Shown here: piece after piece, positions 41,714-56,749 of the stretch | How positions within the stretch are numbered: position 1 is the first letter of the stretch | Layout of the letters: every line of letters begins with the position of its first letter | Source: Struthio camelus | Lineage: Eukaryota; Chordata; Aves; Struthioniformes; Struthionidae | DNA length: 64,000 bases | NCBI RefSeq assembly: GCF_040807025.1 | Contig: NC_090982.1 | Location: 79,029,931 to 79,093,930 of the forward strand | Reading direction: 5' to 3' | Made by a program: the position numbers and the translations under genes | Notes under the pieces: generated by a model | Seen by the model: only the letters and a program-made list of their open reading frames with translations | What the model was told of the DNA's origin: nothing | Database searches by the model: none

Positions 41714-44700
41714 ACGGCATTTGAGTTTGAAGCCCAATAGCTCTTCCTGATGTACTGTGAGTGCACACTTAAGGAACCATTACTCCACAAGGCATTGTCA
41801 ATACACAGAAGTGTGGCGCTGCACACTAAATACTGGAACAGGCTGCCGTCTGCATTTCATCATGTCCTTTCCAAAGAGAGTTTAGTTTAAAAAAAAAAAA
41901 AAAGTGTCTTCTGACTAATCAGATTTGATAGGCTATGCAGGGACCATTGTTAACAAGCGTCTTGCTGCTGACCTACCTGCTGCTCGGAAAAAAGAAAATC
42001 TGCAGCCAGTCAAGAGACTTAAGACTACTGATATGGCTACTATATTTCTGGGCCTGAGCCTATTTGCTCAGTCAGACCTGCTATAATGCACAATATGGGT
42101 GTACCTCTGTTATTGCTCTTTTGGAAACAAAGGACTTGCTCCCAAAGCCTTGCTCAAAATCAGCTAATGAATTAGCTAATGAAACGAACAAGTGCCTTAT
42201 TGCTGTTGCCTGTGATCTCCAGACTTGAGAATAGGATGCTGAAGGGAAAGAGTCCGTGGTAATGGTAGCTCAGAGCGGGTAAGAGGTTTGGTCTGCTGCC
42301 TTATTGAACACTTGAAATCGATAAAGAACTTGCATCAAAAAAGTTTATACGCAGTAGAGTCTTTCCTGGACCGAGGAAAGGCAGTTATTTCCACAAGCCT
42401 TTTTTTTTTTTTCTCCTTTTTTTAAAATGGCCACCTAAAAGCTCCTTCCTGCAAGTTTAGACTTACTTAGCCCCATTCCCTCTTTTTGGTTCTGGCTACT
42501 CCTCTGAAGAGAGGATCAGTACTGTAAGTATCCAAAAGTTAGAAGCAATTTTAAACATCAACAGCCTCTGAAGCAGCCTGATGTGGACACACTGGCAGGA
42601 AAGGAAGAGCCCACCTTTCCCTTTACCACACTGGGCAACAGGGCAGCATCCTTAAAGCTATGCAGCCAGACAACTGGCTATAGAAAAGCTCCAGGATGAC
42701 AGCAGAAGACCTCAGGGACTGATGAAGAAAGAGACAGGGGAAATCAATACAAAAAACACAGAAGAAGAGAAGCCACAAGACAGAACTAATGAGAGAAACA
42801 AGTAGCACAAAGGGAGATGAATGACAAGCTGGAAAACGTTGAAGGGACAGCACACAGGTGCCTTGGGGTACAAGGAGGAGAAAGCGTGCAGCTAACTCTA
42901 AAGCATTTGGAGGTGATGGCACCAAGAGACTCCGCAGGAGTCAAGTAAGTTACAGAGGGCTGGTTCTGAGTTAAAGCCAATAAGTGCAACAGACCCAAGC
43001 TCAGTCTGCTTGGCCAGGTGCATCTGAACTCTCATTCACCACTCTGTAGTACTGGTGTTACTCAGGTCACTCCAACCCACCTTCTACCAAAGGTGGGATC
43101 TGACCGTAGCACCATTTTGCTACATTGGCATGACACAGAACAACTACCTTACAGAAAAGCAGCACCCAAGCGTGCAAAAAATGACTCTTCAAATCACACG
43201 CATGCAGTTGGAGGATAAGGGACTCCAAACAACGAGCGTGCGGCCAGGAACTCAACCACAGGATCTTAAAACCCCCTCGACTTCTTGCACAGGTATTGTG
43301 TCATAGCAATAGGGGCTCTAATACAGAAGAGAATGAAGATGACCAAGAGAGTCTACCTGGCACCAATTAAACCTGAATGACTACTCAGCTGTGCTGCCAG
43401 ACAGTGCAGAGAGCAGACTGAAGCGTGACTTGCTGCAGCCAAGCAATGCCAAAGGGACAGCCTCATCAACAGATGAGAAAGCAACTGAACCACTATCAAG
43501 AGCTACTCACAGGAGCTGGTAATTCCCCCCCCCCCGCTTCTATTTGCGTGACCCATCTACTGCAGCTTTTGCTGAAGTTCGTCTACATTCCTTTTCCTCT
43601 GAAAGATCTCAGACTGATCCAGATGGAGCCCTCCAACTATTAACACTAGCTAGAACAGGTTTCTCAGTGCTAACTCAAGTCAGTTTAACTACTGTCAAGA
43701 ATTGGTCTCTTTTACTGCTATATCCCTTTTTTGGGGAGAAATGTGTCTGGATTCCAGATTATATGCATTCTCTGAAGTAACTCTCATCTAAGATTCAGCC
43801 AAATAAAAAAAGTGTACTTCTATAGGTAAGAGGACCCAAAATACAAAGAGTTATCAGCCACTATCACCTCAGGACATCTTTGATCTTCACACCCAAAGAC
43901 CTGATCTTGCAACTTACATCTCTTCTAAGCTACTGCACACTGTGGAGGCTAAGTATACAGAGCTGAGGATGGATCCACTCACTCCGAAAACTGCAAAAAG
44001 ATTTAGATTATTATGTTGCTTGTACCAGATTCATGGACTACTAGTGATTTGTCACTGAGAAACGGTGAAAAGTATTTTGCTTCAAGTGACTGGTTTATCT
44101 GCCACAGGTATTCCAGACTTGGAAAGCATTTTAAAAGCTTTACTACAACTACTTGTTTCCATGCAAGTCAAAGGCTGTGACCAACATCAGGATTCTGCAT
44201 ATAGCCTTATACAAACACAGCTGCAGACTACCTGCTGTTAAGACAGCACAAGTTAAAATTCTCATATCAAAGCTTCCCAACACAAGTATTCAATCCAAGC
44301 ATTGTTACACAGTTGAGACCTCTCCAATAAACTGACAGTAGAATTCTGATCAGAATTTTAAATGAGATGGATTAAGTTTTCAGCTACTGCAATCTCCAAA
44401 GAGATGACATCGCTCAACAATCCACAGCAACTACTTTTGTTTTGCATATTTAACAGTTCTCCAAACAATGAGCACGTTCAGCCAGCTAGCTGCCTGGAGG
44501 TGTTCCCCCTTCATGAAGTACGATAACACTGAGCCACTGATAACCGCTGTTTTGATAAAGTCATTGTAAAAGTAGATTTGACATGTTGCAGCTATATCCC
44601 TTTCAGCAAAAAAAGGCATCACTTTTACCACTCTTAATAGAAAAAAACTGTCTAAAGTACATCTGCAGTAATCCCTTCAAGCGAGAAGGCAATCTGCAGG

Positions 44701-47700
44701 TGCATTACAGCGGTGATTCCATTTGAAGACCAAGGAGCACTAATCAGACCATACTTGAACTGAACACACGTATGAAGTTCTCATTTCACTTTCAAGAACC
44801 ACTAGTCAAATCTAATGAGATGTCTTCATCTCGTGTGATGTAAGTACAAGCGATCATCCTACATTTAACCAAATTCAGAGCAGGGGTTACAGCAGTGACA
44901 AAGGCGGACGGGAGGAAGGGGAGAGTTAGGGATGAAATATCCCTACTGCATACAATCCACGTTTCAAAGCTTAAATCTCTCCTCTGAAAGTCTCTTTGGA
45001 TTCTTTAAACACAGTCTGCAAGCATCAAATTAATTTAGTTTGTTATTTTCTGTGAAATGACTTAGGGGTAGAGGTACTGAAACCAACAAAATGGTGCTTT
45101 AAAAAGCATTTCTAAAACATATGAGTGAGAAGGACAGGGAGAAGAATCCCTGAAGAGTAAGTCTACGTGCATATCCCATTACTGGATTATGAGACAACAC
45201 ATTCTTTAACGATGCCAACAACATCCATTAACGAGTTCTTCATGCAGACGTTGAATAGCATCTTCCTAGCAGTGACAAGCATTAAGAGAAATTGATTTTT
45301 CAAATTGTACAGTTGCTCAATGTGACATAGTGCCCAATTACACCTTCTGCTTCAGTATATATCAATCAATGGGGAATTAAATTGTAAGACAGCTCTTCTA
45401 CATCCTGTCTGAAAAGCACTGCGCCTGTCTTGCTCTATTGTTCCATATGGATTCGTTGCAACGACTATTAGGCAAGTGTAGCTATGTAGCTCTCTGCACA
45501 TAATGTCCCACTTTGTTCATTAAAGACACCGCACTTGTTAAAAGCGCATATTATTTGAGCTGGTTAAGGATTTAAGACTCTTAACTGATAACAGATAGCC
45601 CCCTTCCTCCTCTAAGGTCCTGACTCTGCATTTGGGCCATAAGGTAGTCTGCCATAAATTTCACCAGAAATAAGAGAAAGTCGGTGTCTAAGGAAATGCA
45701 GTAAATTAATACACCAGGTTTTTCAATCACTGAACCGCATATCAGCTATATAAGCTTCAGCTTCACCTGAAACTGGTAAACTGCACAAGCATCTAGAACT
45801 AAGTTTCACATGCAGCAGCATAAAAAAAAAGGAAGTTACTCATCTACAACACACACTGGTCAAGGCTGATCAGTGCAAGCTTTTATTTTGGCCAGGGACT
45901 ATCTTGGCAAGCCAAAGTATGGAAGATGCACCTATTCACATTTAACTGTGCCAACGAATAGGTAACCTGTGCCTAAAAATGGAGGCTTTCCCGAAGAGAG
46001 TGCTGCGATAAGAGGAGGCTATCTCCAACTAACCAGAACATCCTGCCTCTTTAATCCAGGAATAACATAGTTGTGCAGTTTCAAGCTTTCTTCTTATGCT
46101 CCCTGAGCAAGGGAAACATACAAGTAGTTCATATCAAGTTACACAGAAATAAGTTCAATTCTGCAGACAACACCAGTATCTCCTATCACTACTGAAACCA
46201 GAACTCTATCCAATTCTCTTCTACGGCAAAAAGCAGTATGTATTCTCTTGCTAAATGTTAATTCAGTGGGACTGAACGTATTTAAGCACACTGCAGCAAT
46301 TCAATGACTCGCCACTTTCAAAAGACGACCATTTCCAAGAAAGCTATACAACTGTTAGGTTTTCCGTGCAAAAGCTCAGGTAAGAAATGGTGCTATATAG
46401 TCATAGTTATGTTCTTGGTTAGCAGCTTTGTGAAGTACGAATGCTTATGAAAATATACACTTTTTTTTTTTTTTAAACAAAGCAGGCAAAAATATCCAGA
46501 AAGAAATCAAGATGGACAGAAGTTTTAAAGCAGGAAACTAAAATCTGTTTGCAGGCCAAGTATCAGCTGCTATTTCATATATTCGAACTCAGCCAAAAAA
46601 GCATATTGTGCTCTACAAGAACAACAGAGCCAGTGTTAAACTACTGTAAATTCACCAATTCTCCTGCTTATACTGGGGTCACATGCACAACCCACTCACC
46701 ACACATTTAGTATTTTCCCAGTAAAACTCAATATGGTACTGACAGAAGACATAGCCTCTTAACCACTGCACCTAACAGGCCTTCCCTGCCCTGCAGGGCA
46801 CAGGCTAAAACCTGAAACTAAGTGTGGGACCTACTGTTTCAAACCCTGCTCGCACCCTAATTAAGTTAAACCCAGTTGTACCCTAAGCAAGTTAAATCCA
46901 GTTTAAGTATACCTAAGGCCACTAGCAGCCTTCTCCTACTTCCTAGAGGATCTCTCTCCCCCATAACGTGGGGAAAACTGCTGAACTTTTCCAGTATTGT
47001 GACACCCCAGTTCTCTAACCTCATTTCTCCCAAATAGGAGAGCCAAATTCTGAGGATGCAAGTTCTCTGCAAATTCGCTTAGTTTAGAAGCATTTGAGCA
47101 GTCACAGGCAGTACTACAATAAAGAACAGAGCTCCGTATTTAAAGATGCCACCAATCTCTCAGTGTTGTCTGTTCTCTAAGAAACTCCCCATTTGCCACT
47201 AGAACAAATTATTATTATTATTATTTTAATAGAATATGCACTTTAAGACACAAGAGAGCAAAGGTTTTGAAAGCTTCCTACTACTGGAACCTCTAAGAGC
47301 TGATCATAGGCTACACTGAAAAGTGTTCTTACCAAACACTTTTCTGGAAAGTGAGTATATATAAAAACTCATGCCACTTCAAACAAACTTTCCTGATGTT
47401 CAAAACATCACTCACTATTGCTGTCACAACACAGGCAAACCAAGCTTAGGAGAGCAATGTGAACCCTGTCTTAGGTGATGTGACACGTTCTTCAGACGCT
47501 TAACTTTTGTGGGGGGGAGCGGGAGGAGGTTTAAGCACTTCTCCCAACAATCAAGACGCCACTGGCAGTCTCAGCTTTCAGTGCCAGCTCATTTTATCTT
47601 AAATTCATGTCACTCCTACTTGGCCAATATATGTATCTGTTATTATCCAACCGTTGTTGCCAGGCTGAGATCGGAAAACAAGCATATACAGAAATACACA

Positions 47701-48790
47701 GCTGAAGAGATCCCAAGGTTTGCTACACTGAAGAACAAAGTTTACAGACAAGGAAAAACTGACCACTACTTAGGGCACTGACATTCACTTCAGCTATTTT
47801 TGCAAGTTCGCTGAGCAGAGGTCTCAGCAATGCCACATTCCTTCCCAGACTAACACAACAGAACAAGGCAACCAAACTGAAATCTAAAGGAGTGAATCAA
47901 GCTAATAAAATATTATCCCATCCCAGTAAGGTCTAAGTAAGAACTAATCTCATTTAATCTCCAGATACAGTACCAGTTAAGCCTGCTTTCATCCTTCTTC
48001 CCTCCCCCCCCCCCATAGGGCTAAACCACCACGTTAAAAACATGATCTAGAAGGGAAATAATATGAATTGTTAACACTGAGTTAAATTCTGCTACCAGAA
48101 ATCATGCTTCAAATAAAGCAAACAAGTTCCACTCTTTTTAATTAAGTGTAGAACGAGTACATAACGGAGCACAGAGAACACAAAACAGTCAAAGTGAATG
48201 CTTATACCTGAAGTGTTAGACCTTGCTTCTTCAAAAGGTCTGCTAAGCAGAAGACTAAAGCTGGTAGCAAAGATCATGCCCTACTCTTTAAAACACACAG
48301 GAACAGAAGTGTCATCACCTGGTATCAAAAAAAAAAGACAAAAACAGCAGGAGCCATCAGAATAGGCTCAGCAAAGCAGCCAGTACCAACACTAAGTACA
48401 CTTCTCCATTTAACCCATTTGGATCACAAGATCACAAATTAAGGTGTCCTTAGTGAGCCTGTCTAGCACAGAAAAGCAAGAACCTAGCTTTGTGCAGAGA
48501 AGTCAAACTGAGTTTGCCCTCAACTATAACAGTTGATTTATTACAAAAACAGACTATGAAAAGGCAAAGCACAGATTACAAAGCTTTAAAGCAGCCTATG
48601 CCATCGGAAGGCGGCACACTCCAGCCCTGAAACAGAAACTTCTTCCTTGCAATCTCTTGATTTTAGGGGTCTCAAGCAGCACAGGCCGCTATTTAAGGCC
48701 AGTATTTGGGACTGCTGAAGTGGAAACATGGTTCAGCCAGTAGTCCAGCTGAGTTCAGAAAAGGAAGTGACAAGCACCAGCAAAAAAAAA

Positions 48791-48812
48791 GTCAGTATGT
48801 CGTCAGTATGTC
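48791..48812. repeat. 11-bp tandem repeat, two copies
   Basis: GTCAGTATGTC occurs twice head to tail inside the UBAP1 5' intron. Confidence 0.85.
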
Positions 48813-49581
48813 AGTTAAACAAGGTTAACTGCATGTTTGCAACTGCCACAGCCAAGCTTACCAGTAGTTAACATGCACAAACTACCCTTACCTTTTTTAG
48901 AAGGAAAGCAGAGCAGCTACTAAATCCCTTAGATGCATCTTTCAGTCACATTCCATTTGGTAAACTCACCCTTACAGACTGCTCCAGAAAGCCTTTCTGT
49001 ATCACAGGCACAATTCCTCCCTGCTAGCCAGAGGTCACCAGCTACAGGCAGACAAGATATTCAGCAGATCCTTAAGCATCATAAAATGACCCCGATACCC
49101 ACAAATTTTAATTCTAATTGTTTCCATGTTAAAAAAAAAGCTCATATTCCCTCACTAAGTGGAGAAAGAACAAGAACAGCTTTGAACAGGTCTTCTCTCT
49201 CTCAGCAATTCTATCTACCCTTCTAGCGCTGCAATCCTATGTTGGGAGCTAATGTTTGGAGCAGACAGGTTTGGGAACAAGCGTAGACTGGAAACCTGCA
49301 CTTCACTACAAACACAGAATGATCCTTCTGTCAGGAAAACACAGAAGGAAACCCAGAAAGCCATGAAGCACTAGAAGTGACACACAATTATCAGCCACCC
49401 AAAGATAAGATCATATGAAGATTGAACTTTCAGGCTCAAGTGGAACAATAAATAGAAAAGAAACTGTAACCACTGAAATACACTTTCAGATGAAATCTAA
49501 AAGGCTACAGGATATTCATACTGCCAGGAACCTGACCTGCCCTTACATACACCCCCCTGCCCCCCAAAACACACAACAATA

Positions 49582-49599
49582 ACACACACACACACACAC
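49582..49599. repeat. (AC)9 microsatellite
   Basis: Nine AC units in the UBAP1 5' intron, next to C-rich sequence. Confidence 0.9.
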
Positions 49600-52500
49600 C
49601 CCTTTCTCCAGAGCAGGAAGCGGTCTTGCTGGAACTCCATTATACCATCAACACCACCTAGCTCTCAAACACTTCACAACAGCAATTTTCAAGGCACTTA
49701 ACAAGGAATAAAAACTATCCCTGTTTTGCAGGTGTGGGGAATGAGGTACAAAGATGAAGCAGTTTGCTGGCTGAGCTGGATGACTGTGGGCAATAAAACC
49801 AGAACAGAACTTTTATTTCCCAAATCCCAAGTCCACAGCTACCTCAAGAATTTCACCGTATCGTCTCAAGTCTGGCCCTCCAACGTTGCTGATCTTCGAT
49901 TTTCCCTTTTAAATCGCTCCTATTCAGCTTTTTATCTTACTCTAAAAAAACTAAAGATATTCTTCTGCAACTATAATGTGAAATTGGATTTATTCTAGCA
50001 AACTTTTTCTAAGCTACTATTTCAATTTAATTTAAACTTGCAATTTTGGCATATGCTATTTTCAGTCTCACCCACTGATACAAGTTTTCCCTGCATATTA
50101 GCAATTTCTTCAACAGCATCAGTAATGAATGCAAGCACTGAAACACTTAAAGCAATGACTAACTAAACAAACAGCTCATTTTGCACGCAAGAGAAGCCTT
50201 CAGAAACACATCAGCCCCCTTTCCTCAGGGAACGTTAACAAGTTTGACTCAGCTTCAGCGACTTTTAACCTTACTTCCATTTCATAACTAGACTGGAGTA
50301 AGTTGTTGGATAAACAGCCCCATGACCATCTAGCAACTGTGCCTACAGCTTTTCCTCTCCAAGTGTCTCACAAACCAGCAGCAACACAGGACTGCTAACA
50401 GTATACAGACCCATCTCAGTAGACAATATTACAGTGGAGGAAGAACAAAAGAAAAAAGCAAACAAACAAAAAACCACTTCCTGCTGCTTTGTAAGAGGAA
50501 AACAGAAGGACTAGGGGTTTACTGTTTCCCAACTCAAATGTTATAGTTCCCTTCTCTGTTATCTGAGAATCAATCCACTTTGCCCCTTCTAACCAGCACA
50601 TCCGATTCAATCAGCTTACTTGAGAAGAGAAATTCACTGCTGCATGTTAATGACAGAAGCATCAATTCCTGCAACAATGTTAAATTACAGGAGGAACACG
50701 CTTTGAAAAGGACATGTAGTGAGTAAGATGCACAACTTCTCTCAACTTGGTAGGAAAGAAGGAAGATTTTTATATTACTAATTAGAATCATCCTATTCAG
50801 AAGGCAGCCAACTCCTTGAACTTCACGTTGGCTTATTTCAAATGTCCATATCCTTGGAAGAGGGGAGAGGGGCTAGAGAGGAACTGTCTCATCAGTTCAA
50901 TACCATAATATATTCAGCACATCCCAAAAGAAAGGCAAAGCTTAAACTGCATGCGTCTTGCATACACAATATGAAAACTCAGGTATGAAAAGGATGACAC
51001 AGTGATGTCACACATACGCATTTGGTTGATATGGTGCCATAGAGGTGACCCCAACTTCAAAAGCAGCTTAGACCACCTACCTCTTCCTGCCATACTCAAC
51101 CTCTTGACCATTGTCTGCCTTCATTTACTTTATATCTCAAAATATGCTGGTGAGTTTTTTTAAACTGTATTTATTAAGACTTTTCCAGCTGAAGATCTTC
51201 AGGTAGAAGAAACTGTGGTACATAACAGCATATATTCATGTCCATACTTGAATTTGCTAGCTTCCACTTTACACAAAAATAAACCAAACTGAGCAGTATT
51301 CATTAAAAGCAATAAGCTTTTTTACCATCTTTATCTGCACTTGCCTTTTAAAGAAATCACATCACTAAGATCAGACATTCAGTGGTCTAGAAACATTAAT
51401 AGCATTTATGGACTTTTTATCAGCTATCAGAATTCTTGGTAAGTCAGCAGAAATCATTAAAGTCCCTTCTGCAAACAAGAAAGAAGTCTGTAACTGCAGA
51501 TCCTAACAACTCTACTCTGCTAAGATATTAATCAGAATCTAGCAATTCTTCTTCCACTTTTCCATTTTTGAACCATTTTGGACCCAATCGCTTGTGCTAG
51601 TTTTAGTATAGCATGAGACTTAACAGCTGTAAGAGTCCTGAAGTATTTCCCCAAACACACACAAAGATCTGGCACTTACTCCAACTAAAATGATTAGTTG
51701 AATACTTGTTGATTAAAACTTGATAAAGAACTTCCTTACCTAAACATTGTAAGAATTACTCCTCAGGATAGTGCCTAGATGATAACACTTCTGATGGTTA
51801 TGCGCTGAAGTTATAAAAGCAACCACAGGTACAGAGCCCTGTCAACCAATGACCACTGGCAGAAATGCAGCTTGATTAATAACTAATCTAGGTTTATAAG
51901 GAGTTCACAAGTCTCAGTGGCACATAATACTATGGAAACCTGCCCCTAAAATCTCTGTGGGACAGTAGCCTCTGACTGCAAAATTATTTTTACTATCATA
52001 ATTTCTCTATCCACTTGTTTGTGAAACTCCAGTTGATACTTGATTTAGGGGATACATTAACTTGCTCCCCCTCTCCCCAGTGAAGAATCTAAACATACTT
52101 ACTGAAAAGCACAATTAAAAAAAACTGTATTTTTATACTGCTATGGACACAGCAAGCAAAGCGAGAGTCAATACCTTTCACTGTTTTTCTACTGAGAAGT
52201 CAAATAAATAGACTGGCAATAAACTGCCGGCAGTCACCTAATACTTAGCTGGAAAAAAAAATTTCTCAGACTACACGCAGCATTAAGCCTTTCAATCCTC
52301 CTCCTCACCCCCCAACAATTTTATTCCAGATGATTAATGGTTATTTTATTCATGTGAACTCCTTTCTTTACTACAAGTACCTCCCATACTTCTATTTCAT
52401 GTTATTATACGTTACTGTGCAAAGACGCCACATGATAGCATTATTCATTAGGGTGGAACCCAGTGTAGCTTTGCTATATTAGAAAAGGAAATACATGTCC

Positions 52501-55500
52501 TATAACATGAATTTGCAGGGTGCTCATAAACTAAGAGCCTAATTTTTTTTTTTTTTTGCTTATAGTTGATGAAGCAAACCAAACTGAATACAAAAGCACA
52601 TCTCCGTGTCTAGATTAAGCACAGCACTAACACTAACATAATGCAGTTAGTAACACACAGAATTTTAGATATCCAGCCTCCAAAGCTTGGGGGATAAATC
52701 TCTCCAGTCATTTCAGTCGTGGCTTCATCTGCTGCTAGCCTAGAGAGGTCAGACAGTGCAAGCACAAACATACATTAGGAAAGGGCTTAAACTATCTCTT
52801 TCACACGATCTAGTGGACAGCTATGACGAATGCTGATCTTTAACAACATAGAGTGGACTTTAAACAGCAGCTTGCAATTCTATTCTATTTCTGATTTTTA
52901 AAATAGCGACTCCTAATAGCTAAGGAACTTAAGCGTATTCATATTCAAGTCATTTTCCAGCTGAAGAACTGACTACTACTTGGATAGAACTCACGCTTTT
53001 CCAGTTTTCCTCATTAAAATGTTATCCCTGCATCAGCTTTGCCGATCAAAAGGCACCTGACAAAGTTACAAGCTAAGAATTTCCATTTGAACTCTAAAAG
53101 TTAACATGGAGACTCTAACACAACTGATGCAATATGGTATTTTGAACCAATATTCTTTCCCCTCTAAAGAAGACTTAAAACATAAGCCAGAGCGGTAATA
53201 TTGTGTTCCCCCTTTTATATAGTTCCATCTTTCAAACAAGTACGCTGTAAATTTAAAAGATTCTGAGGAAAGCTTGCAACCTCTTAAAAACAAAAAGCAC
53301 AATTAAGTCGACATGTACAAGTAGTTCTTTCAAAATTCCCCAGCACAGAAAAGACACTATTTCTTAAATGTTTAGGAAAATGCCTTCCAAATGCAAGCTA
53401 GCATGCGAATAAATCTGATCATTTAAAAGAAGAAAAATGATGCTAAGTTTGTCTTAGAAGACCTCAATACAAGACTACGCTGACTGTAAGAGGTCATTAG
53501 ACGCTTACTCAAACCAAGTCAGACAGTCAAAACAGTAAGCAATATACTAACATACCAGAGAGGATTACCTACCTAGGTAGCCAGCGCAGAAAAACCATGA
53601 GCTCAGGCCTGTATCAATCAACTACAGTCCTGATGATCAACTGCAGACTGGTACAAGGTGTAAGATCAATAACATCGCCTTCCTAGTTATCAGAGCTAGC
53701 AGACACAGTACAGGGAAGAGAAACCTATCTTTGATACGCTCTAGAAGACCTACTTTTTAAACACAAAAAAGCTATTTATAGTTTGTAAACAACCCTTCCC
53801 CTGCCCCCTTTCTTTCAAACAGGAGTTTTCAAAAAAGCTTTCCAGAGCTTTTCAATTACAAACTGATCAATTTTATATTGACAGTAGAGCCTTTAGGTAA
53901 AAATCCACGTCCAGTGATAGCTGAAACTATAAAGTTTCTTAAGATTGAAAAGACTGGAGGTGATTACATTAGAAACAAAACACAAAAGGAGGCTGGACTA
54001 GGAGTTTCCATCTAATAAAACAAATATTGACTAATTGATCAGTGATAAATGCAAAGCTAGCACCAACTGCAGAATTCAAGAACAAGCTAATGTAAAAAAA
54101 GTTATGATACAAAGACTAGATATTGACAACAACACAGAGAATATTCTGAAATATCGATCCCTGAAGTTTGTGGAAGCAACATAAAGTCATAAGATTATAC
54201 AATAAAAACCAGGGAAGGTGATGCCTACTGTGGCATTAGAGCACTTCTCCCACCAGCACCACCTAAAATAGCCTGTGTGACAGTACTGGATGAGGTGGTC
54301 TACTGAATCGGTCCAGAAATCCAATTCCTCTATTGCTAATTAGAGATCATCTCTAGGATAACAAGTACTGGGCTTACTAGACATCATGTGGACAACGGAG
54401 GTGGAGTTCTTCCACATGTTTTTAATGATTTTTACCCATCAGCTATCCAGATAAGCTAAAAAAAAAGTTTTGCAGCTAAGCAGTGCATCTGAATATATTC
54501 AGAAAAATATTCTGAAACTGAAGCTCAAGTCATTAAAGAGAAACTAACACTTATCCATTTATATACCTAGGAGATTTTTTCCCCCCTTTAAAGTTTCACA
54601 TAATTATGTTTTTATTTTCACTTGACTTATACAGAGACTCTGCTCCTAGTAGGCGCAATGCCCTCTCCGACTCCTTTGCTCCACAGTGCCTTGCGCATGA
54701 AAAACAAAAAAACAACAAAAAACCCCCACACACCTCTGATCAAACTCATAGGCGAGATACAGCCTATGAGACAGCAATGAAGGTTCAATCACTTTCAGTT
54801 TTGTTTCAGAGGCTTTAAAGCCATGAGTTTGCAAAAGCTAAATTTCAAGGTTACGTATTTTCTCTCCCACTACCCTTACATTTTTTAAACAAAGCTTTAA
54901 TTCTAAGTCTCCCAGCTGCAGAGGCAATCTAACATAGCAATGCCACATTCAAATGACAACTCTGCATGTACATTAAAGTCATTAAGTAGCAGTACTACTG
55001 CAGTATTGCCGTATACAGATATTAGCCTAACACCATACTGCATATGGCCTGGCATAGCTCAGTCCATCTCTGCTGTGCCGCTATCACATATAAACACCTC
55101 CACCCCATTCCCTTCCCCACGGCTAACGCAGTTTTATGCACATAGCTGTCTTCTGTACAAGGGAGAGGAAGAGGCCAAAAGCATTCTGCCTACACCCCTG
55201 CAATATGCTGTTGCAGAACAGAGATATGGGGTATGCAGGGTCAGCCCCAGGAAGCGAGCAGTTTTGGGAGTGTCTGCACTGGGGCAGAAGGTCCTGTACC
55301 CCAAGGGGCAGGCAAGGAAGGTGAGGGACAGGTCTGGGTGATGGTAGCATCGCTTCTTCTCTAACCTACGATCTAGGGTGTTAGGAAAAAGAGGAAGATC
55401 CCACCCCAAACACACACACACACAGTAGCTACAAAGGCCTCAAGCCCCTAATAGCTTTTGAGATGCAGTGTTTCACGTTCCTTTTATCAGCACCACAGAA

Positions 55501-56749
55501 ACTGAAATTGTATCAGCAGCCACTACTCATTTGTTCCTTATTTCAGCAGTATTCACTTGTTATTTAAAAATATCCATCTCACAGTGTTTAAACTCAAGAT
55601 AAATACAACATTGGTTGTATATTTGTCAACATAATCCAGGTAGACAGCTACATTAGTTTTATAGCCAAACGCCAGAGTCCATTTGCTTATCTCTATGCTA
55701 ATGAGACAGTATGAACGTCATAAACATTCTGTAAAATGTCTTTTTTGTTTGTTTGGAGTTTTTTTATTAATTTGGAGAATAAAAACACTTCATAAAGCAG
55801 CTACTCATTTCCATGTATTGTAACTCCTAGTTATTGAAGAAACAAAGTAATCCTAAATCTCTCTTTACAATGATAGATTTTGAGCTATTAAAACACAAAA
55901 AAACAGACCCTGAGTTATAATAGCTTCACAAAAGTGTTAACTATTTTACTGCTAGCAAGCATTGAGCTAAATGGCATTATCAGGAAGTCAGGAACCACAA
56001 GACTGATTCATTCTTACACCAGGGTAAACATATCCATGGCATGTCTGACTCTCAAATGCAGAGAAAGACAGGCTCCTCTTCCCAATTCAAAAGCAGAACA
56101 GTTAACTGGGAAAGATCCAGAAATAGGTAACAAGTATTAGTCCTCCACATCTCTCTCTTATCACTCATTAGGAAAGAAAACTTTATAGTCTCTCAAGCCT
56201 ACAATAGATACAACCAAGGAGCGAGTGCAACAGCAATCTAAGAAATCATGAGTGGCATAGGGAAGATGAGTACTATGGTTCTCACAGCACAAAAGCCAGA
56301 GAGAAACAAGTTATCTGAAGGTAGGCCGGACCAAAAAAAAAAACAAAAAAAAAAAACAAACCACACAGTCACACAAGCACTCCTCCAAACAAAAGCAGAC
56401 AGTTCTTCACAAATTTAATTAACGGGGGGAAACCTTTACTTCCCAATATCGCAGACACTAACCATTTAACCCAGGTTCCAGCAGCAATTAATTCTCAGAA
56501 GACAAACTCATCAAGGGCTATTAAGCACAAAGATATTCCCTTCTGACTCAGGCAGCCCCTGAGTCACAGGCACCCGGAAAGCAAGAGACTATACTGAAAG
56601 GACTATCACCCTGCTTTGCCTGGTCCCTCTGCCGCTTAGACACAGCCCCAGAGGAGTGCCAGGACTGCGGCCCTCCGAACTGACCCTGCCAGGTTTTATG
56701 CCCATTAAACAGCACTTTCAGAGGCAGCATCGTAGATACCGTAAAGGAG

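Noticed and set aside
54270..54345. Possible 3' end of another old CR1 element
   Set aside because: There is a faint resemblance (GGATGAGGTGGTCTACTGAAT) but it is too short and diverged to call by eye.
55130..55350. GC-rich patch with open frames on both strands in the UBAP1 intron
   Set aside because: No protein family is recognised and there are no convincing splice sites.
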